From Hydractinia symbiolongicarpus (Eukaryota; Cnidaria; Hydrozoa; Anthoathecata; Hydractiniidae): a stretch of DNA of 64,000 nucleotides. A model generated the notes under the pieces. That model did no database searches, was not told the DNA's origin, and saw only the letters and a list, made by a program, of their open reading frames with translations. Both the position numbers and the translations under genes were made by a program. The stretch lies in assembly GCF_029227915.1 (NCBI RefSeq), contig NC_079882.1, positions 29,626,001-29,690,000 of the forward strand, given 5' to 3'. This document shows positions 24,457-36,061 of the stretch, piece by piece (position 1 is the stretch's first letter; each line of letters starts with the position of its first letter).

Positions 24457-26476
24457 TATGAAATCAATATTAAAAAAATACTTTAAGAATAACTTGTTGT
24501 TCCCACGAGTAATTATTCAGGCCATGTTGGGTAATGTATTACGAACTTATTCATTTATTTAATTTATTATTTGGTTAGGTGCAAATTTTTAGAAGGTGTT
24601 AATTGTTGCTGACGTCAGCATGTATCTTTTTCCATTCGTGTTGTGTTTTGTCATCCTGGAGTGGATTATTCTGTCATGCTGATGTGTTAGAAAGTGAAAC
24701 TAGCATGTTTTATCCTATTTGGTATGAGGGGGGGGGGCATATAGTGCCCGCGTCATTTTCAAAATCTAATAACTTTTTAAATACTGGATGAAATTACCTA
24801 AAATTTTGTGACTTTTCCTAACTTTTGTTGGACTTCCGAAAATAAAAAAAAATATTTCCAAAAATTGTCCTGTCATTGTTACTTTGTCCTTCTTGACAGG
24901 TGGTCATATTACCTTTTTTATTGTAGTGCTAAAAATAAATGCTTTCTAAACTAACCAGTTGTATAAATATGGGATTATGTATGTGATAGTGACAAAAAGT
25001 CATCATACAATATTGACATGCATATTGTGTAATTTGCAGACCGGAATATTGGTAATTTACAGACCAGAATGTTTTTAATTCCCAATTTCTCTATTTCTAT
25101 TGTCATATGATAACGTCATAGATCATTTTCTCCCATGTCAATCCAAATTGTCTTTATTGAGTAGCTACTGACGTAAGTGCTAATAGATATACCAAGTTTT
25201 ATTCCATGACAGCTACTAACACTAAGGTTGTCAAATATAGATTTTTCAAATAAAATTCTTGAAGATTTGAATTCTGATCGGTTTCCATTTTCTCCTTAGA
25301 GAAAAATCCTTTGTCTTTATACCACCTGTTAATGTTCCTAATAATATCTTACATTCTTATATTACTTTTTAATGACTAGTACTGTAAATAGTTTTGAAAA
25401 AGATAAAAAAACGAGAATTTCCAAGAAAGACATATTTTCTTCAACTATTGTCTCATTATGACGTGTCAACCCAAATATTTTGTCACTAATTAAATCACAA
25501 CATATTAATGCTTCTTTGTGCCAAGTTTCGTCACTTAAAACCGAACTGAACAAAAGTTACAGCCCGTGGGCACTTTATTCCCCCCATACTTACAAGGGTC
25601 AAAAAAGTGTAGAGCACCTGATCTAACTGAGTATTAGCTATTTGACGCTTTCAGCCCTTTAATGGCTAGAAAGGTTGTAGTTTAGTTTATAATTTTATGT
25701 AATTCTTAATATTTAGTTCTGTTATTATAAATTATATGTGTTTTTGCGTTGTATCTTTATATGAGAAGGACATGGTTTCCCACATTGATGATCAAAGTTA
25801 TTCAAGTTATAAGTTATTAAAGGTCGCTTTGTAGCAAAAATTCTGCAATGTTCAAATTTGTTTGTGTCAATGTTTTTCTAGTTTTACAAGCCTGTCCTTT
25901 TTATTTTCAAATATATAATTTGATTCTTGTAATATATTGTAACCTGCTTTTGTAATAAATTTTTTGAACTCAAAAGTATACATTTTTTTTACATTAAATT
26001 CATATAAAGGGAGTAAGCAGTGAATTGAAACAAGCGCTGTTTATTAAGATTTCTCATTACCAATTGAGAAAAACTAGTATCATAAAAAATTACTTATACT
26101 TTCAAGCAAGTTTGGAGCAAGGCAATAAATTTTATTATCAACAGGTGTGCCAGTTTTTGTGAGAGCATCTATTCTTCAACCTTCCATAAAATATTTTTTT
26201 ATGTATTTCTATGTGGTGTGATTTATCTCAGGATAATTAATAATTTAGTGTATTCTTCCTAATCCTAAGACAAAGGCAGAGTTCTTTTGCTTTTAACCAC
26301 AGGAGTCTGGCTATGTAGAGGTAAATACTCTGTAGATGTGCTTCCGATACATAGTGATGCATGCATAAAAATGTTTATTACGTGTTGTCTAATAAGTGTT
26401 GTTTTGGTGGAATATAAAAGTAAATCATGTTTTTAATTTCGTCGTAGTACTAAAAAAAAAAAAAAATCATAGCCTG
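24457..26476. other. Spacer between the two CUB genes
   Basis: Begins with the likely 3' UTR of the upstream gene; AATAAA-type signals occur at 24841 and again further on. The rest is AT-rich and probably includes the promoter of the second CUB gene. I see no recognisable gene; the frames at 24603-24791 and 25362-25553 have no motif. Confidence 0.45.
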
Positions 26477-29400
26477 ATGTTTTTGGTATTCTTTTGGTTA
26501 TGGACTGTAGTTGATGCAAGATGTATAATATTGTTCACTGAATTAAGCGGAACTATTTCTTCACACAGCATTTCAAATGAGTTTAAAAATACTGATTGCG
26601 TCTTTAAAATAGAAACTCCAAAGAACACGTGGATCAAACTGGAATGGACATTGTTTACTGTCAGTGGTAACATGCCAGATTGTGATGACGATTCTTATTT
26701 AAAAGTAACAACAGGGTGGGTTGTGTTGATTTTTTTTTCTTGTTTGATCTTGTTAATCCATTTACCAGTAGGAGTGTGGTAATGAATGTGTGACATTTTG
26801 TTTCTTACCAGTATTTTAAAACTCTGTATCATGTTGATATTTGTTATGTTTCATTCCTAGAATTATCACAACAATAAAGTGTGTCATTTATCCTTGTATC
26901 TTATCTTCTCTGCAAAAATCATGGAATGCAAAAGTTTATTCAGCATATTCAAAGATGTATTTGTTCAAGATATTTAATTTTATTCTAATAATTATCAAAT
27001 TTATAAAGTTCCATAAAAGGATGAAACTTTGTGTCTTTTTACAAGCATTCTTTGGATTAAATGCTCATAAAATTTTTAATACATGCAATCCCATAACGAA
27101 ACGTTTTTTTGTTACAAACAATCACCCTGCGCTGACCTAAAAAATAGTCAAGCTAGAACTCACTGAGACTCAATTCAGACAAGCTAACAAATCACCTGCA
27201 ACAGTTAGTAGGTTATTCAATGAAATAATAGCAACAAGATGCAGGCGCTGCATTATCTCGCTGTTAAAAATGCACAACAAGACACATCGAAAATGCAACC
27301 CAATTCTACAATTTCTACTAACAAAAAGTACAGCCTATCATTCATGGTTGAAAATCGTGCGATTGAAACCTTTATGGTCTTAAATGGCATTTAGTTGACA
27401 AAAAATAACATTTTGTTGTCACCATCATGTTCAGCATATTTTTTTGTTAACTGTGCCAAATTTTGTTGAAAATTAAGCAATTTTGGCCTAAAATGACATT
27501 TAGGTGACAAAAATTATTATATTATATTATATTATAATGTCACTGTTATGTTCAGCATACTCTTTTTGTTAATTGTGCTAAATTTTGTCGAAAACAAATA
27601 CCAATTTTTGCCTGAAACGTTATTTTTATGACTTCCAAGTACTTGAGAGTTTAGGTACGAAGTTTAAATCTGTGACGTTACAATTGACTATTTGGAACAT
27701 AGATACGAGTTGGAAACCATTACTATCCTCGCAGACGAGATAGTAATAATCAAGACAAAATTTTGATGTAATAATTTGTGCTTAAAATGAAGAAATGGGG
27801 TTGCTTATAAAAATACAACGTGTACTACTTTACTCTATGTAATTTTGTTCTTTCAATGTACGAAGATAATCCCTTGTTTTGTATTTGTTGGGATCGCTTC
27901 TTCAATGATATGTGGACATGATCAAAAATATGAGGCTCTTTTTGGCTGAATTGTGGACATTGACATGTAGTGTTAAGTTTATATCATGTCCACAATGAAG
28001 CCTCGTATTTTTGATCATGTCCATGTACTATCCATTCTACCACATGTTGAATAACATTTTTCTATAATACAATGCACCAAACGTTTTAGATATTCGACAT
28101 GCCATAAAGGTTAACATATAAGAACTTAGACGCACATTACAATGATAGACTAGGTGGTGAAATAAACTTACAGTCTATGATATACGTATTTCTGTAAAAT
28201 TGAGAGTTTGTTTTGACGAAGAAGTAAAGGCAGCACAAACACCTGTGTTTCTTAGAAAAAACATATAAATTCCTCTAAAAATATTTTGTCATTTTTGTTG
28301 TCTCGAATGTCTTTGTATGTAAAATCCTTCTATGCTTGTATGTCTCAGAAGGATTGATTTAAAAGCAAGGTATAAGTGCTAACATGGATGACATTATGAA
28401 TACCGAATATATGCGACATGTATTTCGAGTCTAAAATCAACGGCTATTTTGTATCCTCTTTCATAACAAAGTTACCCACCTTTCCTGTATTAATATAGTT
28501 CGCTACCATTGTGACAAGTCAGCCTAAAATTTGTGACCTCTTCTTTTTATTTTAGATGCGATGTTGAGAATTTTTCATCAAAGTTTTGTGGAAGCAATAC
28601 TTTTGCATTACCCCATGACATTTATTCCAAAGACAATTGTATGAAGATTGAGATTGTAACCACGCATAGTTCATGGCGAGCGGATACCCTTGGTTCTTTT
28701 GAAGGTCGTTACCATGCATACAGCTACACGGTGCCACCCGCGGATTCCTCTTGCTCGAGGTAAGAATTTTTTTTATCTATGATATAATTTCTGTAGGTGA
28801 GCCAAAATAGTAAATTTACGTGTAAAAGAATGAGGAAACGATTTTTGGGGAGAGTTTTGAACTAAATGTGTTAAACTCCAACATTTTTATTCCAATCGAG
28901 GCTATTAATTATTTTTCACGAAAAATATTATAAAATTTTAGACGATATTCTAGATTCTTCAAAAAGTATTAGCTTAGGGTCTTTTTATATGAGACCGGGA
29001 AACTCGGTTCACCAAGATATCCCGCATGACCGAGATCTCGGATATTTGCGGAAGAATGCTAAAAATTAAAATCGTGTTTACATGGTGCTTATTTGTCTCG
29101 CCTCGGTTACAACGGGAATCTCGGTCAACTGAGATCCCGGGTAAGTGAGCCGGGATCCAGGTCAAACGGGATGAATATTTGTCCATGTAAACAGAAAAAC
29201 CCGATGGCAAAGTACGGAAAAGGTTTATGTAACCTTAGAGGAGCAAATATTTGTTACTATTAATGCAAATCAATGGATATATTTGTTTTTGTAACATAGC
29301 GTATTTGTAACAAAAAGACAACAAAAGCATGAAGCATGCTGAAAACACCAGGTCACTAAAATTATAATTGAGAATGATCTAAGAGTAACTTTTAATCGTG

Positions 29401-32400
29401 TTTCAAGTGTGTGGGAGATAAATGCTAACCCCGTAATATATCTTTTTTTTATTATTATTTTAATGAATAATATTTAAATTGGTCTGAAATGATGGAATAC
29501 TGGTAAAATTTTTGAGAAATAATTGATAGTGATAACACAGTTGTTTCAAGCATCAACGGTATCCTATGTTCTTTTTTCTGTTGATGGAAGCCATATTTGT
29601 TTACATATTCACCCCGCCGCTTTCAATTTCCCGCTAATTTTATAAATATAAAGCCGAGATGGAAAATGACAAATTTACATATAAACCCTGGTCGAGATTA
29701 CCCTGCTCTACCAGGAAACTGGATGGGCGAGTTTCCCTTAGAGTATTAACTCTATTAATACCAGTCTAGCCAACCGTTTTTATATTTTTCACCTTTTCCA
29801 CGAAGTGAAAATGTCGACTCACAAATTAAGAGAAGAATTAATAATAAGGTGTAAGAGCTCTTGGCGTGAAATTTGATCAGGACATCAAACTTACTTTGCT
29901 TTAGTAAATAATCTCCGTTAAGACATTCACGAAAATTAATAGAAAAAAATAGAATATTGTCTACATGAACTGGTTAAGCAGTATGTAAGGATATCATAAG
30001 AAAATCGCATGACTGTACTCTTTAATCATCACCAATTGCTAAAGCACTATTTACACTGTTATAGTTTTCATAAGTCGTTTTTCTTACTTTCCGTTTATTT
30101 GCGAAATAAAGGAAAAAAATTATTTCTGTGTAAAGATCACAAAAAATTGTGTTTGTGTCAGAGGCAGATTTAACTATGTTGTACTGGTGTAAATACACCA
30201 GCAAAAATTCTGCTCAAAAAATTAAACTGTCTCTCTGTGAGCCTTTTGCTCTTTGATTTTTACGCCCATTATTAAACTGAACTAGAACAACGGCCGCCAG
30301 CGTCCGTCGCGTATAAAACTGATATTCGGGGTCCCGCCCCCTGCCGTGGTCCTGTTTTTTGTATCAATTTAGCCCAATGCGGCTGTTTCATCCTGCGAAA
30401 TTTTTGATATCCTAATCGGTACCGGCATCAGTATTTACACCAGTTCAACTGATGTAAGCTGCGCATTCTGGGCAAAAGATATCCTGGTGTATTTCTCTGG
30501 TGTAGCCAACTGGTGTAAAATGAAAATTATACGGCATGACGATCCAGGACATATATTCAGGTGAGTGATCTGCAAACTTTCTCTTTTACGCCTGTGAAAC
30601 AGGTCAGTGTTTTTTTACTTGATTTATGTCTTGAAAGATTTGGAGCGAGATGTAAAGTAAAGCACCATATTTCGACATGTGTTGGAGAAGTATCATATTT
30701 GGATGTAAGATTTGGGAAGAAAAAGTTGGACTGAATCTCACAGACACTACTGAATGCTCCCTTGGTAAAATTTCCAACAGAGTCTATTTGTAGATGTTTA
30801 AGGTAAGAAATTTTATTTGTTTGCTTGCGTATTTTTTAATATTATTTTTTGCAGAAAAGTTTGTAGCTAACTATCGTCTATAAATAATAAAAAAAACATT
30901 TTTATTTAGATCTACTGGAAATGGCAATTGTTTATACAATTCTGTTTCAATATTTATTGTTGGAAATGAGAGCCTTTGCTATGCTTCAAATAATGTTGAA
31001 AAAAAGATTATGGAGAACTTTCCTCGTAATGAAAGAGGACTTTTTGCATCAATATTTCCCCATGATGTTGCTGATGAATTTGCAGGAAATAAAAACTTAG
31101 ATAGGAAGTCATGTGTCATCAAGGAATCCATTTATAATCGTAAAAATACAAGATTCTGCTCTTTAATGGATATGCTTGGTCTTGCAATAATTATTGGGAA
31201 AATATTAAAACCATATACCCTCATGATATAGATGACATCCATGGAAGTTTTGATAAGGGGTTGATTACCCCAAGAACAAGTATGGAATATATGAGCGAAT
31301 GAATAACCATTATGTAGTCAAGAATGGGTGAGGTGAGAAAAACGCCATTTGGGTTATTTGAATCACTTAGTATATACCTCCTACCACCATAAAAAAAGAC
31401 AAAACGTCAGCAACAATGACTTTAAATGGCAAAGGTTTAAGAGGTAAGAAGTAATTTATTGCTTGTATTTTTAAAAGAGAAAGTTCTATCAGCTTTATTT
31501 CTTAGAAATAATTACTAATGCATTAGCTGCTCATATTTTTATGTTGTACCCAAATATTTTCAAGATTTTACATATTCTTGCTGCCAGTAACGACATGTTT
31601 CTATGAGAGATCTATATCAACGCTACGACGAGCAAAGACATGTTTAAGAAGCTCAATGACCCAGGTATGTTTCTACAATAAAACATTGCGTATTAAGGAG
31701 AATGTGACATTTTAATCTTGTCGTGTATCTTAATTTATTGAGTTATATGTTTTAATTGTGAAACACCACATTAAGTGCATTTAATTATAATTTGGAAACT
31801 TTTGTTCAGGATCGATTTAATGGCTTGGTGTTGCTAAATATCCACAACGAGATGAAAATAAATTTAGATGACGTAATCGATATGCTGGCAATAAAATATC
31901 CAAAAAGACTTATAATGTTAGATATCCTGAACGACAATTAAAAGTGTAACAGTCTTGATAAAAAAGGAATAAATCTTGTATATTATTATCTGTTGTTTAA
32001 ATGTCCCCGTATATAAATTCCCTAAAAATAATAAGACATGACACCAAAATTTAAAAAACATTTAAATTACCCAAGTTGTACAAAAAACATTCCAAAATAT
32101 AATCTTCCTTAGCTGAAAAACTAAAAAAGCCACCTACACCTACTTAGCAAAGATCAGCTATTTTAGCCGTTAAAGGGCGTTAAAGGGCGTTGGCTTCCAG
32201 GGCGCGCCTGAACCCGTTGGGGGGCTCACAACGAAACAAACTCCCACACCAGTCAAAAAAATCCTAGATCCGCCCCTGTGCGTATTATTGACAGAATGTT
32301 CTACTTATGCATTTTTTTCTGTTATCAGGTATGGCAGGAATAAGGATGTAATTCTTAGCCCTCAGTGGCCAATTGGATACGGCCCTGATGGTTATACAAC

Positions 32401-34201
32401 CAAGGAGTGCTCGTGGTACGAGTACGAGCATAAATCTACGGGCATAAAAATTAATATAATGGACCTGGATGTTGGTCAAGGTAGCACGTGTGGAACAGAT
32501 GAATACCTGAAATTTGCTGGTAATTTATTTTGTTGTTAGACATTTGACACCTGCCTCGAAATTGATCGAAAATAAAACTATCTCAATGCTTTTTAAAAAT
32601 CTCATTAAAAAAAGATATTAATAACGTCTTTGTTGTTTACCCTGGATTTCCATAATTAAAAGCACTATGACAGGTTTTCCATGATTAACAAGCTTTTTAG
32701 TCGTACTATTGTATTTAAGATTACGTTTTATTATTCACGCAAAAACAGGATATTTCATCATTTTTGTTAAAAAGTTAAGCAAACATATCTTTTTTCGCTG
32801 TATATTTCTCTCGATTTGTTCAGGCTTAGAAGTAAAAAGTGGTGCACAGCTGAAATCCTTCGTATTCTGTAAAAGACCACCGTATTCAAGTTTGCAATTT
32901 CATAGAGTCGAAATAAAAATGTCATTAAGAAATGGAGCTGCAAACAAACGAGCACGAGGTTTTGCCATTGGCTATATAAGATATTCCCTTCGTAAAGGTG
33001 AGGCTGTGACACAGTTTACACATGATTTTGATCCTGTGAAGATAAAGTTAGATCTGAGAAATGATAGATACCTTTCCATGCAAGTATTAATCCCCAGTCT
33101 CATTCTATATTTCAAAATTTCTCTTTTAACTATTGTGACAGAAATATATTAGCTGCGTTACTCAAAAAAATAATTTTTTTGTCTTTGATTTTAGGTTCGA
33201 CCAAAAAAGGTATGTATGTTACTTCAGTTTTGCTTTAATTAAATTTGAAAGAGTTTTACTAAAACTTAATGGGATTATAAAAAAACGTAAATTATATGTT
33301 CGCAAAATCCATATTATATACACAATGAAATATACCCCATGTTGTATTAGCAGCGGTAGTAGTTAAATTTGGGGACTAAAATGGATTCCACAATGACAAT
33401 TTTTTTGTCTTGTCCGTTGTGCCAAGTTGTCCATGATTTGTGTGGCATGGACCAATGTAGTTGTTTTTGATTAATTTCGCTAATGTATTTGCTTTTTAAA
33501 AATAGCAAATTAACGCTTGGAGTTTTCCTGCATTTTACTTGCAATTTATTTTCTACGCAGGTTCTGTCGATAAAGATGGAATGGACGTTGGTACAATTAT
33601 TGGTGTGGTCTTTGGTTCTCTGGCTTTATTTTTATTTATCGTGTATTTTGTCGCTCACAAAACCGGTCTTGGTTCCACAGTCACGGTGGATTTGGTAAAT
33701 TTACAAACAAGACAAGATAACACAGATCAAACGTGCCACTCTGATGTTGGTTTGCTTCTAGAGCAAAGAGAGGAAACAGGTGGGTTTTTTTTTCCATTTC
33801 GTTAGGGTAATTTTTTTACTTTTTAAAGGAATCTATCGTGTATTGTTTAACCTCCTCACATATGTGAACAAGTATGCGATCTTGTAACAATTTTTTAATA
33901 AACGCTCCTTAATGTAAGATTTTTATACTCTGTTACAACCTTCGCAAATGTTCATTTTTTCAGAGGTTTCAAAGGTGTACGTATTTATCTTTCCCAGTCT
34001 TATTTTTCCTCCACACGAAGAAGTTCACTAAATTAGGAAGCTGTTTTTGTAGTATAAAAGTATGATGAAACTTTCGTGTATATTTTGTTAGCAACTGACC
34101 CCTCGTCCACTCCAACCAATGACGATCTCCATCATCCATATAACACACCGCCTCATGGAAATGAACCAATATCTCAAGGATTGATTCCACCGCTGTTGTA
34201 A
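26477..34201 (+). CDS. Paralogous two-CUB membrane protein with a different tail (7 exons)
   Basis: Exons: 26477-26715, 28556-28759, 32329-32519, 32824-32997, 33195-33209, 33561-33779, 34092-34201. They total 1152 nt, giving 383 residues and TAA. ATG 26477 is preferred because it starts a signal peptide (MFLVFFWLWTVVDA). CUB1 spans exons 1-2 (FALPHDIYSKDNC, matching ALPHDIYAKDGC in the upstream gene). CUB2 spans exons 3-4 (DVILSPQWP). The transmembrane helix is in exon 6 (VGTIIGVVFGSLALFLFIVYFVA). Phases 2,2,1,1,1,1 match the neighbour, so this is a tandem duplicate. The tail is shorter and lacks the Pro/Tyr repeats. Exon 5 is only 15 nt and phase-neutral, hence optional. A polyadenylation signal may be AATAAA near 34575. 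Function inferred: cell-surface binding. Confidence 0.82.
27330..27745 (+). repeat. Dispersed repeat with internal subrepeats, copy A
   Basis: Contains units reading TGGCATTTAGTTGACAAAAA ... TTCAGCATA ... TGTTAACTGTGCCAA, then a unique end with GGTACGAAGTTTAAATCTGT. The same order recurs at 34795-35470. Copy A has about two subunits and lies in intron 1 of the second CUB gene. The family is unknown and I find no coding capacity. Confidence 0.75.
27914..28022. repeat. 109-bp inverted-repeat hairpin
   Basis: Arms of 24 nt at 27914-27937 and 27999-28022 (GGACATGATCAAAAATA on the left) match with one mismatch, enclosing about 61 bp. Likely a short foldback MITE in intron 1. No target duplication identified. 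Confidence 0.65.
28975..29215. repeat. GC-richer palindromic patch (CCGAGATCTCGG type)
   Basis: Several self-complementary blocks occur in a 240-bp stretch, including the perfect palindrome CCGAGATCTCGG (29030-29041) and an inverted repeat at about 29108-29136. The contrast with the surrounding AT-rich intron suggests a transposon fragment, but no second copy is in the window. Confidence 0.35.
30910..31234 (+). pseudogene. OTU-like cysteine-protease fragment, probably of transposon origin
   Basis: An acceptor-like TTTATTTAG precedes an open stretch with GNGNCLYNSVS, which resembles the OTU protease nucleophile motif (usually D-G-x-C). Here the Asp position is Asn while the Cys is kept. The downstream segment (RNERGLFASIFPHDVADEF, LMDMLGLA) looks like a transposon-associated OTU/vertnin-like region from memory, with a frameshift near 31185. 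It lies in intron 2 of the second CUB gene in the same orientation. Assignment is tentative. Confidence 0.4.
31810..31941 (+). pseudogene. hAT transposase C-terminal dimerisation fragment
   Basis: After an acceptor-like TTTTGTTCAG, the frame reads GLVLLNIHNEM...VIDMLAIKYPKRL then TAA. This fits the hAT/ZMYM-type C-terminal dimerisation motif (Ala/Leu, Ile-His and K-x-P-R-R/K-L pattern). Only this piece is present. It may share an ancestral transposon with the OTU-like fragment 0.6 kb upstream. Confidence 0.55.
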
Positions 34202-34794
34202 AAGCCTGCGGGTGTGTTATTTTCACAACCACAAGTACTGAAGTTTTAAACGCATCCATTGATGGTGATGGAATATCATGTTCAGCTATTTTACTATGAT
34301 CATGTTATGATCGCGGAGCTCTCGAAGATATAGTTTGAGTTGACTCAGTCAGGGTTTGAATCCAAGGACGAAATAACTAAGGAAGATACATCTTTCGCAA
34401 GAAGACACAAAATTAAAATGATTTTATATTTGTAGGCGTATGTAGTTTAAAAGACGTATTTTTTATACCATTTGAATGTAAAAGAGTTATGAGGAGCTTA
34501 AATATAAATTTGTTTATTTTAACGCCTTTTAATAGCTACAAAGTTAAATGAACTAGGGGTAGGATATTTCGACAAATAAAAAATTTCTTTCATTACGGTT
34601 CCAAATCTTTTTAAATTTAACAAGAAGCCCTGGGGGCTCTAAGAATTTCCGTTCGCTACCAAAATATTTGATGACTTGCTAATTCGTTGTGTTATCGTGC
34701 CAAAAATTCGAAGAGGTTTGGTGCATGAAGCTCTGAAGATAAAGCCAACAAGTGATATTATATCTTACAACAAACACAAACAAAACGAAACGTG

Positions 34795-35470
34795 CCATAG
34801 TAAACGTGCTGTCATGTTTGAAAGTCTTGCGATTAAAACGTTTATAGTCTTAAACAGCATTTAGTTGACAAAAAATCAAAATTAGCATACTTTTTTTATT
34901 AACTGTGCCAATTGTTGTCGAAAATAAAGTAGTTTTAATTTTTAGACAAATTTAGGCCTGAAATGACATTTAGGTGACAAAAAGTCAAACTTTTGTATCA
35001 TCATCATTTTCAGCATACTTTATTTGTTAACTGTACCAAATTTGGCCGAAAATGAAGTGGTTTTAATTTTTGGACCAATTTTGGCCTAAAATGGCATTTA
35101 GGTGACTAAAATCAAAATTTTCATGTCACCATTATGTTCAGTATACTTTTTTTTGTTAACTTTGCCAATTTTTGTTGAAAATAAACTAGTTTTAGTTTCC
35201 GGCCCAAATTTTGGCCTAAAATGAGATTTAGGTGATAAAAATAAAAATTATAAAGTCACCATTTTGTTCAGCATACTTTTTTTGCTAACTGTGCCGAATT
35301 TTGTCGAAAAGAAATACCAATTTTGGCCTTAAACGTCATTTAGATGACTTCCCAGTACTTACAGAGCTTGGGTACGAAGTTTAAATCTGTCACAGTACAA
35401 TTGACCATTTGGGACAGGGTTAGTTAGTCTGTTATACTGATACTATCCTCCTCTCAGAGGAACGTGAAAT
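34795..35470 (+). repeat. Dispersed repeat with 128-bp subrepeats, copy B
   Basis: About four tandem subunits of roughly 128 bp (CCTAAAATGGCATTTAGGTGAC type at 34957, 35085, 35215). They are followed by the same unique end as copy A (GGTACGAAGTTTAAATCTGT, about 35370-35390). It stops just outside the Polinton's left end, so that element landed beside or within this repeat. Confidence 0.75.
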
Positions 35471-35595
35471 CCCGGGGTCGATTTTTTCTCAGAAAATGCT
35501 CCAAAAGAAAAAACGACGATTTTAAAGAATTTCCTACGCCTTCAGGCGCGGAAATTCAATAACAGCCTGCTACGCGTTCTCGCCTCTAGACATCG

Positions 35596-35728
35596 GCTAG
35601 TATAGGGATGGTTTATAACCAGTTTTTTCAAAAAACCACGGTCAAACTCTTATAAAAAATATCATACAGAATTTTGGTTGTGACGTCACAAATTTTCGTC
35701 ACGCCCCATCGCACAAAATTCCGCTGAC
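35596..35728 (+). repeat. Polinton left terminal inverted repeat
   Basis: 133 bp starting GCTAGTATAGGGATGG, inverted and about 95% matching at 56581-56700. It carries a TGACGTCA (CRE/ATF-like) palindrome at 35681-35688. It also has a 13-bp insertion relative to the right TIR, which looks like a local duplication of GTCAC-containing sequence. Confidence 0.92.
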
Positions 35729-35750
35729 CATCAGCAAAAATCTATTGATC

Positions 35751-35943
35751 ATCAACGCATGCGCAGTAGCATCAGTGCTATGATGAGCAAGTGGAGTAAA
35801 GTCCCTGATGCTAATGTTTATTCATGCATATCAAAGAATGCGGCAAATGAGTAAAATGAGTTCTAGCGCACATGGAGGTAATTTCCCCCGCACACTGCTG
35901 ACGTCATCAAAAATCAACGCATGCGCAGTAGCATCAGTGCTAT
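35751..35943 (+). repeat. Subterminal 31-bp direct repeats
   Basis: An identical 31-bp block beginning ATCAACGCATGCGCAG occurs at 35751-35781 and 35913-35943, 162 bp apart, between the left TIR and polB. Another TGACGTCA lies at 35899-35906. They may be promoter, replication or transposase-binding elements. No equivalent is seen at the right end, where the last gene runs straight into the TIR. Confidence 0.8.
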
Positions 35944-36004
35944 AATTCGCAAATGGATTAAATTCAACCCTGAAGCAATCTCCGGCATTACTTCAAAAAA
36001 TCTG

Positions 36005-36012
36005 TATATAAG
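36005..36012 (+). promoter_or_regulatory. TATA box of left polB
   Basis: TATATAAG lies 24 bp before the first ATG (36036) and 50 bp before the zinc-finger/polB N-terminal frame at 36062. It sits between short arms ATCTCC and GGAGAT. Position and sequence fit a core promoter; not proven. Confidence 0.5.
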
Positions 36013-36061
36013 AAAGGAGATGAGCTGGTTTAAGAATGCCATCGGTTAACTATATAGCACC

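Noticed and set aside
32709-33152. 147-residue frame as an independent gene
   Set aside because: Only the part from 32824 is conserved with the CUB paralogue and it has proper splice sites; the rest is intron.
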